In this document: one piece after another, positions 11,432 through 21,009 of the stretch
How positions within the stretch are numbered: position 1 is the first letter of the stretch
Layout: each line of letters begins with the position of its first letter
NCBI RefSeq assembly: GCF_000017565.1
Contig: NC_009719.1
Coordinates: 2,401,001-2,465,000, forward strand
DNA from: Parvibaculum lavamentivorans DS-1
GTDB lineage: Bacteria; Pseudomonadota; Alphaproteobacteria; Parvibaculales; Parvibaculaceae
Direction of reading: 5' to 3'
DNA: 64,000 nucleotides
Program-made: the position numbers and the translations under genes
Notes under the pieces: generated by a model
The model's input: only the letters and a program-made list of their open reading frames with translations
The model's database searches: none
What the model was told of the DNA's origin: nothing

Positions 11432-12685
11432 ATGACCGCTGAAAATTCCCTTGCCCGTGCCGCATGGCTCAACGAGCCCGATACGCGCGCCGTCATGGAG
11501 GCCCTTGCCGCGAAGGGCGGCACGGCGCGGTTCGTCGGCGGCGCGGTGCGCAACCAGCTCATGGGCGAGCCGGTATCCGACATCGACATCGCCACCACCG
11601 AAACGCCGGATGCGGCGAAGGCGCTGCTTGAGGCCAAGGGCATCAAGGTTGTGCCGACGGGTATCGACCATGGCACGATCACGGCGGTAACGCCGACGCG
11701 CCATTTCGAGATCACCACGCTCCGTGTCGATGTGAAGACGGATGGCCGCCGCGCCGATGTGGCCTTCACCGAGGACTGGACCGCCGATGCCGGGCGCCGC
11801 GATTTCACGATGAACGCGCTTTATGGCGATGCGGACGGAACGATCCACGATCCGCTTGGCGGGTTGGCCGACCTCAAGGCGCGCCGCGTCCGCTTCATCG
11901 GCGACGCGCATGAGCGCATCCGCGAGGATTATCTCCGCATCCTGCGCTTCTTCCGGTTTCATGCCTGGTATGGCAAGGGCGAGCCCGACGAGGCGGGGCT
12001 TCGCGCCGCCGCCGAGGAACGCGAGGGCTTGCGGCAATTGTCCGGCGAGCGCGTGCGCGACGAGCTCTTCAAGACCATCACCGCCGACAATGCGGCCGCC
12101 GCGTTCCGCCAGATGGCGGCGGCGGGCATTCTCCAGATCGTGCTGCCGGAGGCGAGCCGTCTCGACCGTTTCGAGAAGCTGGTCGAAATCGAAGCGCAGC
12201 AGCTCTTCGTGCAGAAGCCCGATCCCGTTCTCCGTCTCGGTGCCATGCTCGATCTCGACAAGGCGGGCGTCGAGGCATTGGCCGCGCGGCTGAAGCTCTC
12301 CAACCGGGACCGCGACCGTCTCATCGCCATGCTCACCGACACCACGAAAATCGTCTGTTATCTCTCGATGCGCGAGGTGCGGCGCGCGCTCTATCAGATG
12401 GGCCTGCAGCTCTTCAAGGACCGCGTCTCGCTCGGCTGGGCGGAAGACAGGCGCGGCCATAACGCTTTCCAGTGGCGCGCCATGCTCGCCATGGCCGATA
12501 GCTGGGAGAAGCCCGTCCTGCCGCTCACCGGCGAGATGATCAAGGCGGCGGGGGTCCCTGAAGGCCCGCAAATCGGCCGTATCCGCGACGAAGTCGAGGA
12601 ATGGTGGATCGACAGCGATTTCATCGACGATGAATTCTCGATCATCGAGCGGCTGAAGGCGATCGTGCAGGCAACGGTTTACTGA
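11432..12685 (+). CDS. cca: CCA tRNA nucleotidyltransferase (class II poly(A) polymerase family)
   Basis: A 417-residue nucleotidyltransferase that adds or repairs the 3'-CCA end of tRNAs. The N-terminal catalytic motif FVGGAVRNQLMGEPVSDIDIAT (residues about 31-52) contains the metal-binding DxD. DFTMNALYGD lies near 122, and RIREDYLRILRFFRFHAWY near 160 is the head-domain motif. The rest is the helical tRNA-binding body. The length and order (DUF1285, NUDIX, CCA) match alphaproteobacterial genomes. An 88-bp spacer separates it from the NUDIX gene, so it may have its own promoter. Some members of this clade could act only on C or A, but only one such gene is seen here. Confidence 0.92.
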   Translation: MTAENSLARAAWLNEPDTRAVMEALAAKGGTARFVGGAVRNQLMGEPVSDIDIATTETPDAAKALLEAKGIKVVPTGIDHGTITAVTPTRHFEITTLRVDVKTDGRRADVAFTEDWTADAGRRDFTMNALYGDADGTIHDPLGGLADLKARRVRFIGDAHERIREDYLRILRFFRFHAWYGKGEPDEAGLRAAAEEREGLRQLSGERVRDELFKTITADNAAAAFRQMAAAGILQIVLPEASRLDRFEKLVEIEAQQLFVQKPDPVLRLGAMLDLDKAGVEALAARLKLSNRDRDRLIAMLTDTTKIVCYLSMREVRRALYQMGLQLFKDRVSLGWAEDRRGHNAFQWRAMLAMADSWEKPVLPLTGEMIKAAGVPEGPQIGRIRDEVEEWWIDSDFIDDEFSIIERLKAIVQATVY

Positions 12686-12757
12686 AGCGCCTGAAATCAT
12701 CCGTTTACGGTTAAATCCCCGCTTGCTAGGCTTCTGCTTCAAGGCGGGGAGGAGACG

Positions 12758-13306
12758 ATGAAATCTCTTGGTTTCGTTGCTGTTCTGGGCGGCGTCCTGT
12801 TTGCCGCTGCCTCCGCATGGGCGGATATCGAATTGAAGCCCATCGCGGAAGGTGAAAGCCGTGTCGATTTTTCCGGCACGCAGCTTCGTCCGGTGGACTG
12901 GGCCGTGATGGAGCGCGACCGCTATGGCGAGGTGGTGACGCTGGACAATGGCCATGTCGTCCTCTTCTACGCGGAAAGCACCGCGCTCGCCTTTCGCGAC
13001 AGCCATCCGGTCGATTTCCATCGCTGGTTCCAGCGGCTGGAAATAGACGGCATTCCGCAGGATGGCGCGAAGCCCGCGATCCGCGAGAAAAATGTGCCCG
13101 GCGGTCCCATGACCTATGCCTTCGTCTCGTCGGGCGAGCGCACCTGCATTGCCTTCCGCACCGCCGTCGGCAAACCGGTTCTCTATAATGCCGGCTATCC
13201 CGGCCATGAGGCGCTGCTTCGCGGCGTTCTCTGCGAGGACAATATCGGCGAGGCGGCCGAGGAAGGGCTCCGGCGCGAAGCCGGCAACATCCGGGTGATC
13301 TACTGA
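12758..13306 (+). CDS. Exported protein of unknown function
   Basis: A 182-residue protein with a clear Sec signal peptide (MKSLGFVAVLGGVLFAAAS, cleavage after SAWA at about residue 22). The mature part is mixed alpha/beta with two Cys residues (C130 region TCIAF and VLCEDN), which could form a disulfide in the periplasm. The ATG follows GGGGAGGAG, a strong ribosome-binding site. Its stop overlaps the ATG of the next gene, a lipoprotein, by one base (TGATG), so the two are translationally coupled. I do not recognise a family. Confidence 0.75.
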   Translation: MKSLGFVAVLGGVLFAAASAWADIELKPIAEGESRVDFSGTQLRPVDWAVMERDRYGEVVTLDNGHVVLFYAESTALAFRDSHPVDFHRWFQRLEIDGIPQDGAKPAIREKNVPGGPMTYAFVSSGERTCIAFRTAVGKPVLYNAGYPGHEALLRGVLCEDNIGEAAEEGLRREAGNIRVIY

Positions 13307-13851
13307 TGCGCACGCTCCGCCCCCTTCTGCTGTTCGCCCTTGGCTTCATGCTCGCCGCTTGCGGCGAGGCGAAACCGGAGGCGGATGCGTTGCGGGCGGC
13401 GGCCGTCTTCTACGACATCGTGTTGAGCGCGCGCAGCAGCGGCGTGCCGGATGCGGATATGAGGGCGCGTCTCCGTCCCGTCATTTCCTCCGATCTCGAC
13501 AGCCTGCTCTCGCAGGCCGCTGAGGCCGAACGCCGCCATACCGAGCGCGTGAACAATTCCGAGCCGCCTTATCTGCAGGGCGACATCTTCTCCTCGCTGT
13601 TCGAAGGGGCGACGGCCTACGAAATCGGCACCTGCGATGGCGACGAGCGACGCATGCAATGCGAGGCGATGCTGGCGCATGAGGCGGAAGAGCCGGTGCA
13701 GTGGACGGACCGGCTGGTCCTCGTCGCGAATGGCGGACCGGAAGACCGGCGCTGGCTCGTCGACGACATTCTCTATGGCGGCGATTGGGACTTCGCCTCC
13801 AAAGGCACGCTCAAATCCTCGCTCCGCGCGGTGATCGCGGAGGAAGAATAG
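13306..13851 (+). CDS. Predicted lipoprotein of unknown function
   Basis: A 181-residue protein with a lipoprotein signal peptide: MRTLRPLLLFALGFMLAAC, with the lipobox LAAC placing the modified cysteine at residue 19. The mature part is acidic and contains a Cys pair (CDGDERRMQC near residues 107-115). Towards the end, WLVDDILYGGDWDFASKGTLKSSL suggests a DUF3828-like or NTF2-like small-domain protein, but this is only a resemblance. It is coupled by TGATG to the exported protein upstream. An intergenic inverted repeat lies just downstream. Confidence 0.75.
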   Translation: MRTLRPLLLFALGFMLAACGEAKPEADALRAAAVFYDIVLSARSSGVPDADMRARLRPVISSDLDSLLSQAAEAERRHTERVNNSEPPYLQGDIFSSLFEGATAYEIGTCDGDERRMQCEAMLAHEAEEPVQWTDRLVLVANGGPEDRRWLVDDILYGGDWDFASKGTLKSSLRAVIAEEE

Positions 13852-13867
13852 AGAAGAATAGAAGAGT

Positions 13868-13954
13868 GTCATCCCGGGATTTATTCCCGGGACCCATTGG
13901 CCTTCCGTTTTGCCTCAACGTGGATTGGGTCCCGGCAACAAGTGCCGGGATGAC
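13868..13954. repeat. Intergenic paired-palindrome repeat (copy 1)
   Basis: The element begins GTCATCCCGGG and ends CCGGGATGAC, so its ends are inverted copies. Each half is itself a small hairpin (CCCGGGatttattCCCGGG on the left and CCCGGCaacaagtGCCGGG on the right), and the inner flanks GACCCATTGG / ATTGGGTCCC also pair. This is the build of a REP/BIME-like element. It lies between the convergent lipoprotein gene and hemF. Related copies are at 21683-21818 and 23538-23640. Confidence 0.8.
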
Positions 13955-13974
13955 ATTTCTTTTTTAAACTTGCT

Positions 13975-14889
13975 TCACGGCCACTTCACCGCGGGCGGCA
14001 TCGACGACAATATCGAGTTCACATTGCCACCCGTCTTCAGGCCGAACACCGTGCCCCTGTCATAGAGCAGGTTGAATTCGACATAGCGGCCGCGCCGCAC
14101 GAGCTGTTCCTCGCGCTCCGCTTCCGTCCAGGCTTCGTTCATGTGGCGGCGGACGAGTTCGGGATAAATCTCGAGGAAGGCGCGGCCGACATCCTGCGTG
14201 AAGGCGAAGTCCTTCTCCCAGTCGCCGGAATTGTGATGATCGTAGAAAATGCCGCCGGTGCCGCGCGGTTCGTTGCGGTGGGGCAGGAAGAAATATTCGT
14301 CGCACCACTTCTTGAACTTCGGATAGTAGTCCGCATCGTGCCTGTCGCAGGCGCGCTTGTAGGCAGCGTGGAAATCCACCGTGTCCGGATGATCGTCGCG
14401 GCGCTGCACGTCGAGCACCGGCGTCAGGTCGCCGCCGCCGCCGAACCAGCTCTTCGTCGTGTAGACATGCCGCGTGTTCATGTGAACGGCGGGCACGCGC
14501 GGGTTCTGCATATGGGCGATCAGCGAAATGCCGCTCGCCCAGAAGCGCGGGTCTTCTTCCGCGCCCTGCATCTGCTTGCGGAAGTCTTCGGAAAATTCGC
14601 CATGCACGGTCGAGATGTGGACGCCGACCTTCTCGAAGACGCGGCCATGCATGACCGACATCTCTCCGCCGCCCTCGTCGCGTGAGCCGTCGCCGCGCTT
14701 CCAGGGCGTGCGCTCGAAGCGGCCCGCCGGGCGGTCCGCGAAAGTGCCTGTCAACTCGTCTTCGAGCTTCTCGAATTCGGCGCAGATCAGGTCGCGCAAT
14801 TCGCGGAACCAGCTTTCCGCGCGCGCCTTGCGCTCCGTCGTGCCGTCTGTCTTGTCCATTGCCGGTACATTCCGCTGCAGCATCGTCAT
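13975..14889 (-). CDS. hemF: Oxygen-dependent coproporphyrinogen III oxidase
   Basis: A 304-residue enzyme that converts coproporphyrinogen III to protoporphyrinogen IX with O2 in haem synthesis. Family segments are complete: [27 protein letters not shown]-type (here [23 protein letters not shown]), [18 protein letters not shown] and [20 protein letters not shown]. The ATG at 14889 was chosen for its GAGAGG ribosome-binding site 7 bp upstream. A GTG at 14928 that overlaps the trmL stop would add 13 residues without similarity. It is co-directional with trmL and close to the bc1 operon, which fits haem supply for respiratory cytochromes. Confidence 0.94.
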   Translation of the reverse strand: MTMLQRNVPAMDKTDGTTERKARAESWFRELRDLICAEFEKLEDELTGTFADRPAGRFERTPWKRGDGSRDEGGGEMSVMHGRVFEKVGVHISTVHGEFSEDFRKQMQGAEEDPRFWASGISLIAHMQNPRVPAVHMNTRHVYTTKSWFGGGGDLTPVLDVQRRDDHPDTVDFHAAYKRACDRHDADYYPKFKKWCDEYFFLPHRNEPRGTGGIFYDHHNSGDWEKDFAFTQDVGRAFLEIYPELVRRHMNEAWTEAEREEQLVRRGRYVEFNLLYDRGTVFGLKTGGNVNSILSSMPPAVKWP

Positions 14890-14924
14890 CCTGTTACCTC
14901 TCTTAGCCGCGTTGACGCGCGACT

Positions 14925-15398
14925 TCACCTTTCGATTTCGCCCGCCCCCGGAAAGCCGCCGGTCTGGCGCAGGGCCTCCGTCAGTACCATCGAGGCGGCC
15001 ACCGCCATGTTCAGCGAGCGGGCAGGGGGCCGCATGGGGATCGTCACCCGCGCATCCGCCGCGTCGTGAACCTCGGCGGGGACGCCGGCGCTTTCGCGCC
15101 CGATCAGCAGCGTGTCGCCGGGGCGAAACGTGAAATCCATAAAATTATTATGGGTTTTGGTGGTGAGGAGAATGAGGCGCGACGCCGCAGTCCGGGTCTC
15201 GGCGAATGCCGCCCATGAGGCATGACGGGTCACATCGGCCAGCGCGCCATAGTCCATCGCCGCGCGTTTAAGGTCGCGGTCGCTCCAGGGAAAGCCGCAT
15301 GGCTCGATGATATGGACGGGAACCCCGAGGCAGGCCCCCAGCCGGATCAGCGTTCCGACATTGGGTGGAATGTCCGGTTCGTATAGCGCAAGACGCAT
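14925..15398 (-). CDS. trmL: tRNA (cytidine(34)-2'-O)-methyltransferase
   Basis: A 157-residue SPOUT-class methyltransferase that modifies the wobble base of tRNA-Leu isoacceptors. It shows the family's opening [20 protein letters not shown], then [10 protein letters not shown], and the C-terminal trefoil-knot motifs [11 protein letters not shown] and [18 protein letters not shown]. The ATG at 15398 begins [11 protein letters not shown], as in family members; the longer open frame adds 18 unlikely residues. It lies upstream of hemF with 35 bp between them and faces petA across 309 bp. Confidence 0.92.
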   Translation of the reverse strand: MRLALYEPDIPPNVGTLIRLGACLGVPVHIIEPCGFPWSDRDLKRAAMDYGALADVTRHASWAAFAETRTAASRLILLTTKTHNNFMDFTFRPGDTLLIGRESAGVPAEVHDAADARVTIPMRPPARSLNMAVAASMVLTEALRQTGGFPGAGEIER

Positions 15399-15707
15399 GG
15401 AAACGAGCCTTCTGTACAGATTGCGCGTGACCTTAAACCGTGGCCCGGTCATGGGGGCGTCAGGTGCGGCGATGCGTCATCCTGCCACAGGGCGGGCGGG
15501 GCTGGACAATGCGCCGATTGGATGCCACAAAACCACGCAACGCATGGGGCGAAAGCGGGGGATTCGTAACGCTTTCGACCGATGTAACGGGTGTTTTGAA
15601 ACGCCGTGCCGAGCTCATCCTCCTCGGGGGAGCCCCTGTCCTGGGGGTGCCGCCAATCAGCGGCGGCGAACGCGGCTTTCGACCTATTCAACGAGGAGAC
15701 CTGAACC
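15399..15707. promoter_or_regulatory. Divergent intergenic region between trmL and petA
   Basis: A 309-bp stretch without a convincing gene. It must carry the promoters for trmL-hemF (leftward) and petABC (rightward). The part nearest petA (about 15610-15670) is very GC-rich with several short self-complementary runs such as AGCCCC/GGGGT and CCGCC/GGCGG, which could fold in the petABC leader. A ribosome-binding site ACGAGGAG precedes the petA GTG. No clear sigma-70 hexamer pair was recognised. Confidence 0.5.
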
Positions 15708-16247
15708 GTGGCAGATATCCACGCGGTCGAGCCGACACGGCGCGATTTCCTTTATGTGGCCACCGGATCGCTTGCCGCCGTCGGCGCGGCTTTCACGGTC
15801 TGGCCGCTCATCGACCAGATGAACCCCGACGCGTCCGTTCTCGCGCTGGCATCCATCGAAGTCGATATTTCCAACATTCCCGTCGGCCAGGAAACCACGT
15901 TCAAGTGGCGCGGCAAGCCGGTCTTCGTGCGTCACCGCACGGAAGCCGAAATCGCCGCCGCCGAAAGCGTGGATGTGGCGACGCTGCCCGATCCGCAGAC
16001 CGATGCAGAGCGGCTCGTGGCCGGTCCCAACGGCGAGGTGGACAAGCAGTGGCTCGTCGTCATCGGCATCTGCACCCATCTCGGCTGCGTGCCGCTCGCC
16101 TATCGCGGCGAGTATGACGGTTACTTCTGCCCCTGCCACGGCTCGGTCTACGATACCTCGGGCCGCATCCGCAAAGGCCCCGCGCCGACCAATCTGGAGG
16201 TGCCGCCCTATGCGTTCATCTCCGACACCAGAATCAAGATCGGCTGA
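15708..16247 (+). CDS. petA: Ubiquinol-cytochrome c reductase, Rieske iron-sulfur subunit
   Basis: A 179-residue Rieske protein of the cytochrome bc1 complex, which passes electrons from ubiquinol to cytochrome c1. The N-terminus has a twin-arginine signal that also acts as the membrane anchor ([20 protein letters not shown]). The 2Fe-2S cluster ligands are in box I CTHLGC (Cys122, His124) and box II CPCHGS (Cys141, Cys143-His144), with the disulfide Cys127-Cys143. The start is GTG at 15708 behind ACGAGGAG. petB follows after 14 bp. Confidence 0.97.
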   Translation: MADIHAVEPTRRDFLYVATGSLAAVGAAFTVWPLIDQMNPDASVLALASIEVDISNIPVGQETTFKWRGKPVFVRHRTEAEIAAAESVDVATLPDPQTDAERLVAGPNGEVDKQWLVVIGICTHLGCVPLAYRGEYDGYFCPCHGSVYDTSGRIRKGPAPTNLEVPPYAFISDTRIKIG

Positions 16248-16261
16248 GGGGCATAAAAAAG

Positions 16262-17539
16262 ATGAGCCATCAAAGCACCTATACGCCCGGCAACGGGTTT
16301 TCCCGCTGGATGGACGAGCGCCTGCCGATCATGCGTCTCGTCAATGACAGCTTCGTCGATTACCCGACGCCGCGTAATCTCAACTACTGGTGGACCTTCG
16401 GCGGCATCCTGACTTTCTGCCTCGCGGTTCAGATCGTCACCGGCATCGTGCTTGCGATGCATTACGTGCCGACCACCGAACTCGCCTTCGCCAGCGTCGA
16501 GCACATCATGCGCGACGTGAATTACGGCTGGCTCATCCGCTACGTTCATTCAAACGGCGCGTCGATGTTCTTCATCGCCGTCTATATCCACATGTTCCGC
16601 GGTCTCTATTACGGTTCCTACAAGGCGCCGCGCGAAGTGCTGTGGATTCTCGGCGTACTCATCTATCTGCTGATGATGGCGACCGCCTTCTTCGGCTACG
16701 TGCTGCCGTGGGGCCAGATGAGCTTCTGGGGCGCCACCGTCATCACCAACCTGTTCGGCGCCATTCCGCTGGTCGGCGAGAGCCTGCGCACCTGGCTCTG
16801 GGGCGGTTTCTCGGTCGGCGATCCGACGCTCAACCGCTTCTTCTCGCTGCATTACCTCTTCCCCTTCCTCATCGCCGGCGTCGTGATCCTTCACGTCTGG
16901 GCGCTGCATGTGTCGGGGCAGGGCAATCCGGCGGGCATCGAGGTCAAGGACCCGAAGAAGGACACGATCCCCTTCACGCCCTATGCGACCATCAAGGATG
17001 CCTTCGGCCTCGCGCTCTTTGCGATCCTGTTCGCCTATTTCGTCTTCTACAATCCGAACGGCCTCGGCGAGCCGGACAACTACATCGTCGCCAACCCGCT
17101 TTCGACGCCCGCGCATATCGTGCCGGAATGGTATCTGCTGCCGTTCTACGCGATCCTGCGCGCCGTGCCGGACAAGCTCGGCGGCGTGGTGCTGATGTTC
17201 GGCGCCATCGCGATCCTCTTCGTGCTGCCCTGGCTCGACACGTCCAAGGTTCGCTCGGCGCGGTTCCGTCCGCTGTTCAAGCAGTTCTTCTGGATCTTCG
17301 TCGCGGTCTGCATCGGGCTCGGCTATTGCGGCGGCCAGTCGCCCGACAAGATCCTGATCGCGGTCGGCGATGGCGGCTTCGACGTCACCGATCTCTCGCG
17401 CATCCTGACGATCTACTACTTCGCGCACTTCATCATTCTCTTCCCCGTGCTGGGGCTGATTGAGAAGCCGAAGCCTCTGCCCGAAAGCATCGCCGCGTCG
17501 GTGCTGCCGGGAACGAGGCAGGAAAAGGCAACGAGTTAG
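16262..17539 (+). CDS. petB: Ubiquinol-cytochrome c reductase, cytochrome b subunit
   Basis: A 425-residue polytopic cytochrome b with eight expected membrane helices, the quinol-oxidising core of the bc1 complex. It carries the conserved haem-ligand helices ([13 protein letters not shown] with His, [23 protein letters not shown] with two His, and [22 protein letters not shown]). The Qo-site motif PEWY is present in [20 protein letters not shown]. At the N-terminus, [12 protein letters not shown] is the usual Qi-side sequence. It lies between petA and petC in one operon. Confidence 0.97.
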   Translation: MSHQSTYTPGNGFSRWMDERLPIMRLVNDSFVDYPTPRNLNYWWTFGGILTFCLAVQIVTGIVLAMHYVPTTELAFASVEHIMRDVNYGWLIRYVHSNGASMFFIAVYIHMFRGLYYGSYKAPREVLWILGVLIYLLMMATAFFGYVLPWGQMSFWGATVITNLFGAIPLVGESLRTWLWGGFSVGDPTLNRFFSLHYLFPFLIAGVVILHVWALHVSGQGNPAGIEVKDPKKDTIPFTPYATIKDAFGLALFAILFAYFVFYNPNGLGEPDNYIVANPLSTPAHIVPEWYLLPFYAILRAVPDKLGGVVLMFGAIAILFVLPWLDTSKVRSARFRPLFKQFFWIFVAVCIGLGYCGGQSPDKILIAVGDGGFDVTDLSRILTIYYFAHFIILFPVLGLIEKPKPLPESIAASVLPGTRQEKATS

Positions 17540-17551
17540 GGGAACGCGAAA

Positions 17552-18352
17552 GTGAAAACCAAGATGATGAATATCTCGCGCAAGGCCCGGCTCGTCTCGC
17601 TGGCGGCGGTCGCCGCCATCGGGTTCAGCTTCGCGGCCCCTTCCGTTCAGGCTGCCGAAGGCGAAGTCGAGCCGATCCATGTCGACTGGTCGTTCGAAGG
17701 CATGTTCGGCACTTATGACCGCGACGCGCTGCGCCGTGGCTACAAGGTCTACAAGGAAGTCTGCGCCGTCTGCCACTCGATGGAATATGTGAAGTTCCGC
17801 AATCTCGCCGAGCCGGGCGGGCCGGAATTTTCGGAAGGCCAGGTCAAGGCGCTTGCCGCGGAGATCACCGTTGTGGACGGTCCGGACTCCGCCGGCGACA
17901 TGTATGAGCGTCCGGGCGAGCCGAAGGACGCCTTCCCGTCGCCCTATCCGAACCCGGAGGCCTCCGCCGCCGCGCTCGGCGCCGCCGCGCCTGATCTCTC
18001 GCTGATGACCAAGGCGCGCCCCGGCGGACCGGACTATGTCTATTCGCTGCTGATGGGCTACGAGGAAGCACCGGAGGGTTTCGAACTCACCACCGGCTCC
18101 TACAACCTCTATTTCCCCGGCCATCAGATCGCCATGCCGCCGCCCTTGTCGGACGGGCAGGTCGACTATGAAGACGGGACGCCGAATACGGTCGACCAGA
18201 TGGCGAAGGATGTGACCCATTTCATGATGTGGACAGCCGAGCCGAAACTCGAGCAGCGCCACCGCATGGGTTTCCAGGTGCTGCTCTATCTCGTCGCGCT
18301 GACCGGCATCCTCTATTTCACGATGCGCAAGGTCTGGGCCGACGCCCACTGA
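17552..18352 (+). CDS. petC: Ubiquinol-cytochrome c reductase, cytochrome c1 subunit
   Basis: A 266-residue membrane-anchored c-type cytochrome. A signal peptide ends at about residue 34 (SVQA). The haem-binding motif CAVCH is at residues 71-75, and the sixth ligand is a Met late in the protein (GHQIAMPPPLSDG). One C-terminal anchor (GFQVLLYLVALTGILYFTM) ends with KVWADAH. The start is GTG at 17552 behind AGGGGAA; the ATG codons at residues 5-6 are alternatives. It is the last gene of petABC and is followed by a strong terminator. Confidence 0.96.
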   Translation: MKTKMMNISRKARLVSLAAVAAIGFSFAAPSVQAAEGEVEPIHVDWSFEGMFGTYDRDALRRGYKVYKEVCAVCHSMEYVKFRNLAEPGGPEFSEGQVKALAAEITVVDGPDSAGDMYERPGEPKDAFPSPYPNPEASAAALGAAAPDLSLMTKARPGGPDYVYSLLMGYEEAPEGFELTTGSYNLYFPGHQIAMPPPLSDGQVDYEDGTPNTVDQMAKDVTHFMMWTAEPKLEQRHRMGFQVLLYLVALTGILYFTMRKVWADAH

Positions 18353-18375
18353 GCGGTTCGGGACTGAACAGACGG

Positions 18376-18402
18376 AAAAGGGCCTCTTCGGAGGCCCTTT
18401 TT
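18376..18402 (+). terminator. Rho-independent terminator after petABC
   Basis: A perfect GC-rich stem GGGCCTC/GAGGCCC with a TTCG tetraloop, preceded by four A residues and followed by five T residues. It begins 23 bp after the petC stop. The A-run can pair with the T-run, extending the stem. It separates the bc1 operon from the methylthioadenosine salvage operon. Confidence 0.93.
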
Positions 18403-18461
18403 CATGGCGCCGTCGCCGTGGTTTGTTAATGTCGCGCGGATTTCTGCAAGAAGGACAAGGC

Positions 18462-19355
18462 ATGACGAAGACAGTTCTCGGCGTAATCGGCGGCAGCGGG
18501 GTCTATGAGTTTCCGGGGCTCAGAAACGAGCGCTGGGAGCGCGTGGAGACACCCTGGGGCGAGCCGTCGGACGAGCTGCATTTCGGCGAGCTGCCGCTTG
18601 GCGACGGCAAGACCGTGCAGATGGTCTTCCTGCCGCGCCACGGCCGCGGCCATCCGCATTCGCCGTCGAGCATCAATTACCGCGCCAATATCGACGCCAT
18701 GAAGCGCGCCGGCGTCACCGACATCATCTCCGTCTCCGCCGTCGGCTCGCTCAAGGAAGAGCTGCCGCCCGGCCATTTCGTCATTGTCGACCAGTTCATC
18801 GACCGCACTTTCGCGCGCGAGAAAAGCTTCTTCGGCGAGGGCTTCGTCGCCCATGTCTCGATGGCAAACCCCGTCTGCCCGCGCCTCGGCGACCATATCG
18901 AGGCCGCCTGCCAGGACAACAATATCGCCTATACGCGCGGCGGCACCTACATGGTCATGGAAGGCCCGCAATTCTCGACGCTCGCCGAAAGCAATCTCTA
19001 CCGCTCCTGGGGCTGTTCGGTCATCGGCATGACCAACATGCCGGAGGCGAAGCTCGCCCGCGAGGCGGAGATCTGCTACGCGACGGTCGCGATGGTCACG
19101 GATTACGATTGCTGGCATCCCACGCATGCGCATGTCGAAGTCTCGGACGTGATCCGCGTGCTGGAAGAAAATGCCGGCCATGCCCGCGCCGTCATCCGCG
19201 CGGTGGCGACAAGTTTCGGCCCGGAGCGCGAGCCCTCTCCGCAGGGTCTCGACCGCGTGCTCGACACGGCGCTCATCACATCGCCCGCGAAGCGCGATCC
19301 GGCGCTTGTGAAAAAGCTCGATGCCGTCGCCGGCCGTGTCCTCAATCAGGCGTAA
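18462..19355 (+). CDS. mtnP: S-methyl-5'-thioadenosine phosphorylase
   Basis: A 297-residue phosphorylase that splits 5'-methylthioadenosine with phosphate into adenine and 5-methylthioribose-1-phosphate. It has the family's LGVIGGSGVYEFPGL, the phosphate-binding LPRHGRGHPHSPSSINYRAN, and the MVMEGPQFSTLAES and GMTNMPEAKLAREAEICY motifs with the adenine-contacting VTDYDCW. The ATG at 18462 follows AAGGACAAGG. It heads a four-gene unit with apt, mtnA and a class II aldolase; the downstream genes use both products of its reaction. Confidence 0.95.
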   Translation: MTKTVLGVIGGSGVYEFPGLRNERWERVETPWGEPSDELHFGELPLGDGKTVQMVFLPRHGRGHPHSPSSINYRANIDAMKRAGVTDIISVSAVGSLKEELPPGHFVIVDQFIDRTFAREKSFFGEGFVAHVSMANPVCPRLGDHIEAACQDNNIAYTRGGTYMVMEGPQFSTLAESNLYRSWGCSVIGMTNMPEAKLAREAEICYATVAMVTDYDCWHPTHAHVEVSDVIRVLEENAGHARAVIRAVATSFGPEREPSPQGLDRVLDTALITSPAKRDPALVKKLDAVAGRVLNQA

Positions 19356-19364
19356 CGGAGACCC

Positions 19365-19892
19365 ATGGACGTGAAAGACTTCATCCGCACCATCCCGGAT
19401 TATCCGAAGCCGGGCATCCTTTTCCGTGACATCACCACGCTGCTCTCCGACCCCGAAGGGTTTCGCGGCGCGGTCGATGCGCTGGTGTCGCTGCACAAGG
19501 GCGCGAAGTTCGATGTCGTGGCCGGCATCGAGGCGCGCGGCTTCATTCTCGGCGGCGCCGTCGCGCATCAGCTCGGTCTCGGCTTCATTCCCGTCCGCAA
19601 GAAGGGCAAGCTGCCCTTCACCACCATCGGCCAGGAATACGATCTCGAATATGGCACCGACATGGTCGAGATCCACACCGACGCCGTGAAGCCGGATCAG
19701 CGCGTGCTGCTGATCGACGATCTGATCGCCACCGGCGGCACGGCGGAAGCCGCCGTGAAGCTCATCGCGCGGGCGGGCGGCAATGTCCTCGCCTCGAGCT
19801 TCGTCATCGAACTGCCGGAGCTTGGCGGCCGCGCCCGCCTCGAAGCGCTCGACATCGAGGTGCTCTCGCTCTGTTCCTTCGAGGGACATTGA
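19365..19892 (+). CDS. apt: Adenine phosphoribosyltransferase
   Basis: A 175-residue phosphoribosyltransferase that turns adenine plus PRPP into AMP. The PRPP-binding signature [18 protein letters not shown] is near residue 110, and the N-terminus has [15 protein letters not shown], as in Apt. [19 protein letters not shown] near residue 50 completes the type I PRTase fold. The length is normal. Placed 9 bp after mtnP, it recycles the adenine released by that enzyme. A separate purine-salvage role is also likely. Confidence 0.95.
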   Translation: MDVKDFIRTIPDYPKPGILFRDITTLLSDPEGFRGAVDALVSLHKGAKFDVVAGIEARGFILGGAVAHQLGLGFIPVRKKGKLPFTTIGQEYDLEYGTDMVEIHTDAVKPDQRVLLIDDLIATGGTAEAAVKLIARAGGNVLASSFVIELPELGGRARLEALDIEVLSLCSFEGH

Positions 19893-19914
19893 AGCCCCGC
19901 GCCAAGGAGGCGAT

Positions 19915-21009
19915 ATGAAAATCGACGGCATTCACTATCGCACCATCTGGGTCGCCGATGATGGCTGGTCGGTCGAGATTATCGACCAGACGAGGCTGCC
20001 GCACGAGTTCACCATCATCCGCCTGCAGACGGCAGACGATGCCGCCCGCGCCATCAAGGACATGGCCGTGCGCGGCGCGCCTCTCATCGGCGCCACCGCG
20101 GCCTACGGCCTCTGCCTCGCGCTCCGCGAAGACCCGTCGGACGAGGCGCTTGCCCGCGCCTATGACATGCTGGCCGCAACGCGTCCCACCGCCGTCAATC
20201 TCAAATACTCGCTCGATGCGATGCGCGATGCCGTCGGCAAGGTCGGCCACAATGCGCGCGCCGAGGCGGCCTATGCGGAGGCGGCGCGGCTTTGCGACGA
20301 AGATGTCGAGACCTGCCGCCGGATCGGCGAAAACGGCCTCCGTCTCATTCGCGGCGTTGCGGAGGCGAAGCCCGGCCAGACCGTCAACGTGCTCACCCAT
20401 TGCAATGCCGGCTGGCTCGCCTGCGTCGATTGGGGCACCGCGCTTGCGCCGATCTACATGGCGCATGATGCGGGCATCCCCGTCCACGTCTGGGTCGACG
20501 AGACGCGCCCGCGCAACCAGGGCGCCTCGCTCACCGCCTTCGAACTCGGCCGCCACGGCGTCGCGCATACGATCGTGCCGGACAATGCCGGCGGCCATCT
20601 CATGCAGCATGGGCTTGTCGATATGTGCATCGTCGGCACCGACCGCACCACGGCGACGGGCGATGTCGCGAACAAGATCGGCACCTATCTCAAGGCGCTG
20701 GCGGCGGATGCGAACGACGTTCCCTTCTATGTCGCTCTGCCGCACACGACCATCGACTGGACGCTGACGGACGGCGTCGCGCAGATCCCGATCGAGGAGC
20801 GCAGCTCTCGCGAGGTCACGCATATGACGGGCCGTGCCGATAATGGCGAGATCGTCACGGTGGAGATTTCTGCCCCCGGCAGCGGCGCGCTGAATTACGG
20901 CTTCGACGTCACGCCCGCGCGATATGTCACCGGCCTCATCACGGAGCGCGGCGTCTGTTCCGCCAGCCGCGAGGGCCTCACCTCGCTTTACCCGGAGCGA
21001 AAGGGATGA
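19915..21009 (+). CDS. mtnA: S-methyl-5-thioribose-1-phosphate isomerase
   Basis: A 364-residue eIF2B-like isomerase that converts 5-methylthioribose-1-phosphate into 5-methylthioribulose-1-phosphate. Motifs include [31 protein letters not shown] with the catalytic Cys, [20 protein letters not shown] and [20 protein letters not shown] with the catalytic Asp. The ATG at 19915 lies 7 bp after AAGGAGG. A longer open frame would start inside apt. Its stop overlaps the aldolase start as ATGA, which ties the next pathway step to this gene. Confidence 0.95.
   Translation: MKIDGIHYRTIWVADDGWSVEIIDQTRLPHEFTIIRLQTADDAARAIKDMAVRGAPLIGATAAYGLCLALREDPSDEALARAYDMLAATRPTAVNLKYSLDAMRDAVGKVGHNARAEAAYAEAARLCDEDVETCRRIGENGLRLIRGVAEAKPGQTVNVLTHCNAGWLACVDWGTALAPIYMAHDAGIPVHVWVDETRPRNQGASLTAFELGRHGVAHTIVPDNAGGHLMQHGLVDMCIVGTDRTTATGDVANKIGTYLKALAADANDVPFYVALPHTTIDWTLTDGVAQIPIEERSSREVTHMTGRADNGEIVTVEISAPGSGALNYGFDVTPARYVTGLITERGVCSASREGLTSLYPERKG

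Noticed and set aside
11309-13207. A 632-codon minus-strand open frame opposite the CCA-adding enzyme
   Set aside because: The cca gene on the other strand has all family motifs. The antisense frame is a composition artefact.
18403-18461. A SAM or other riboswitch in front of mtnP
   Set aside because: Only 59 bp separate the petABC terminator from the mtnP start, too short for a known SAM riboswitch with its own expression platform.
16550-18463. A 637-codon minus-strand open frame opposite petB and petC
   Set aside because: It is antisense to haem-binding cytochromes and lacks any domain.
18426-19931. A 501-codon minus-strand open frame opposite mtnP and apt
   Set aside because: It lies antisense to two well-supported genes and has no recognisable motif; long shadow frames are common at this G+C content.
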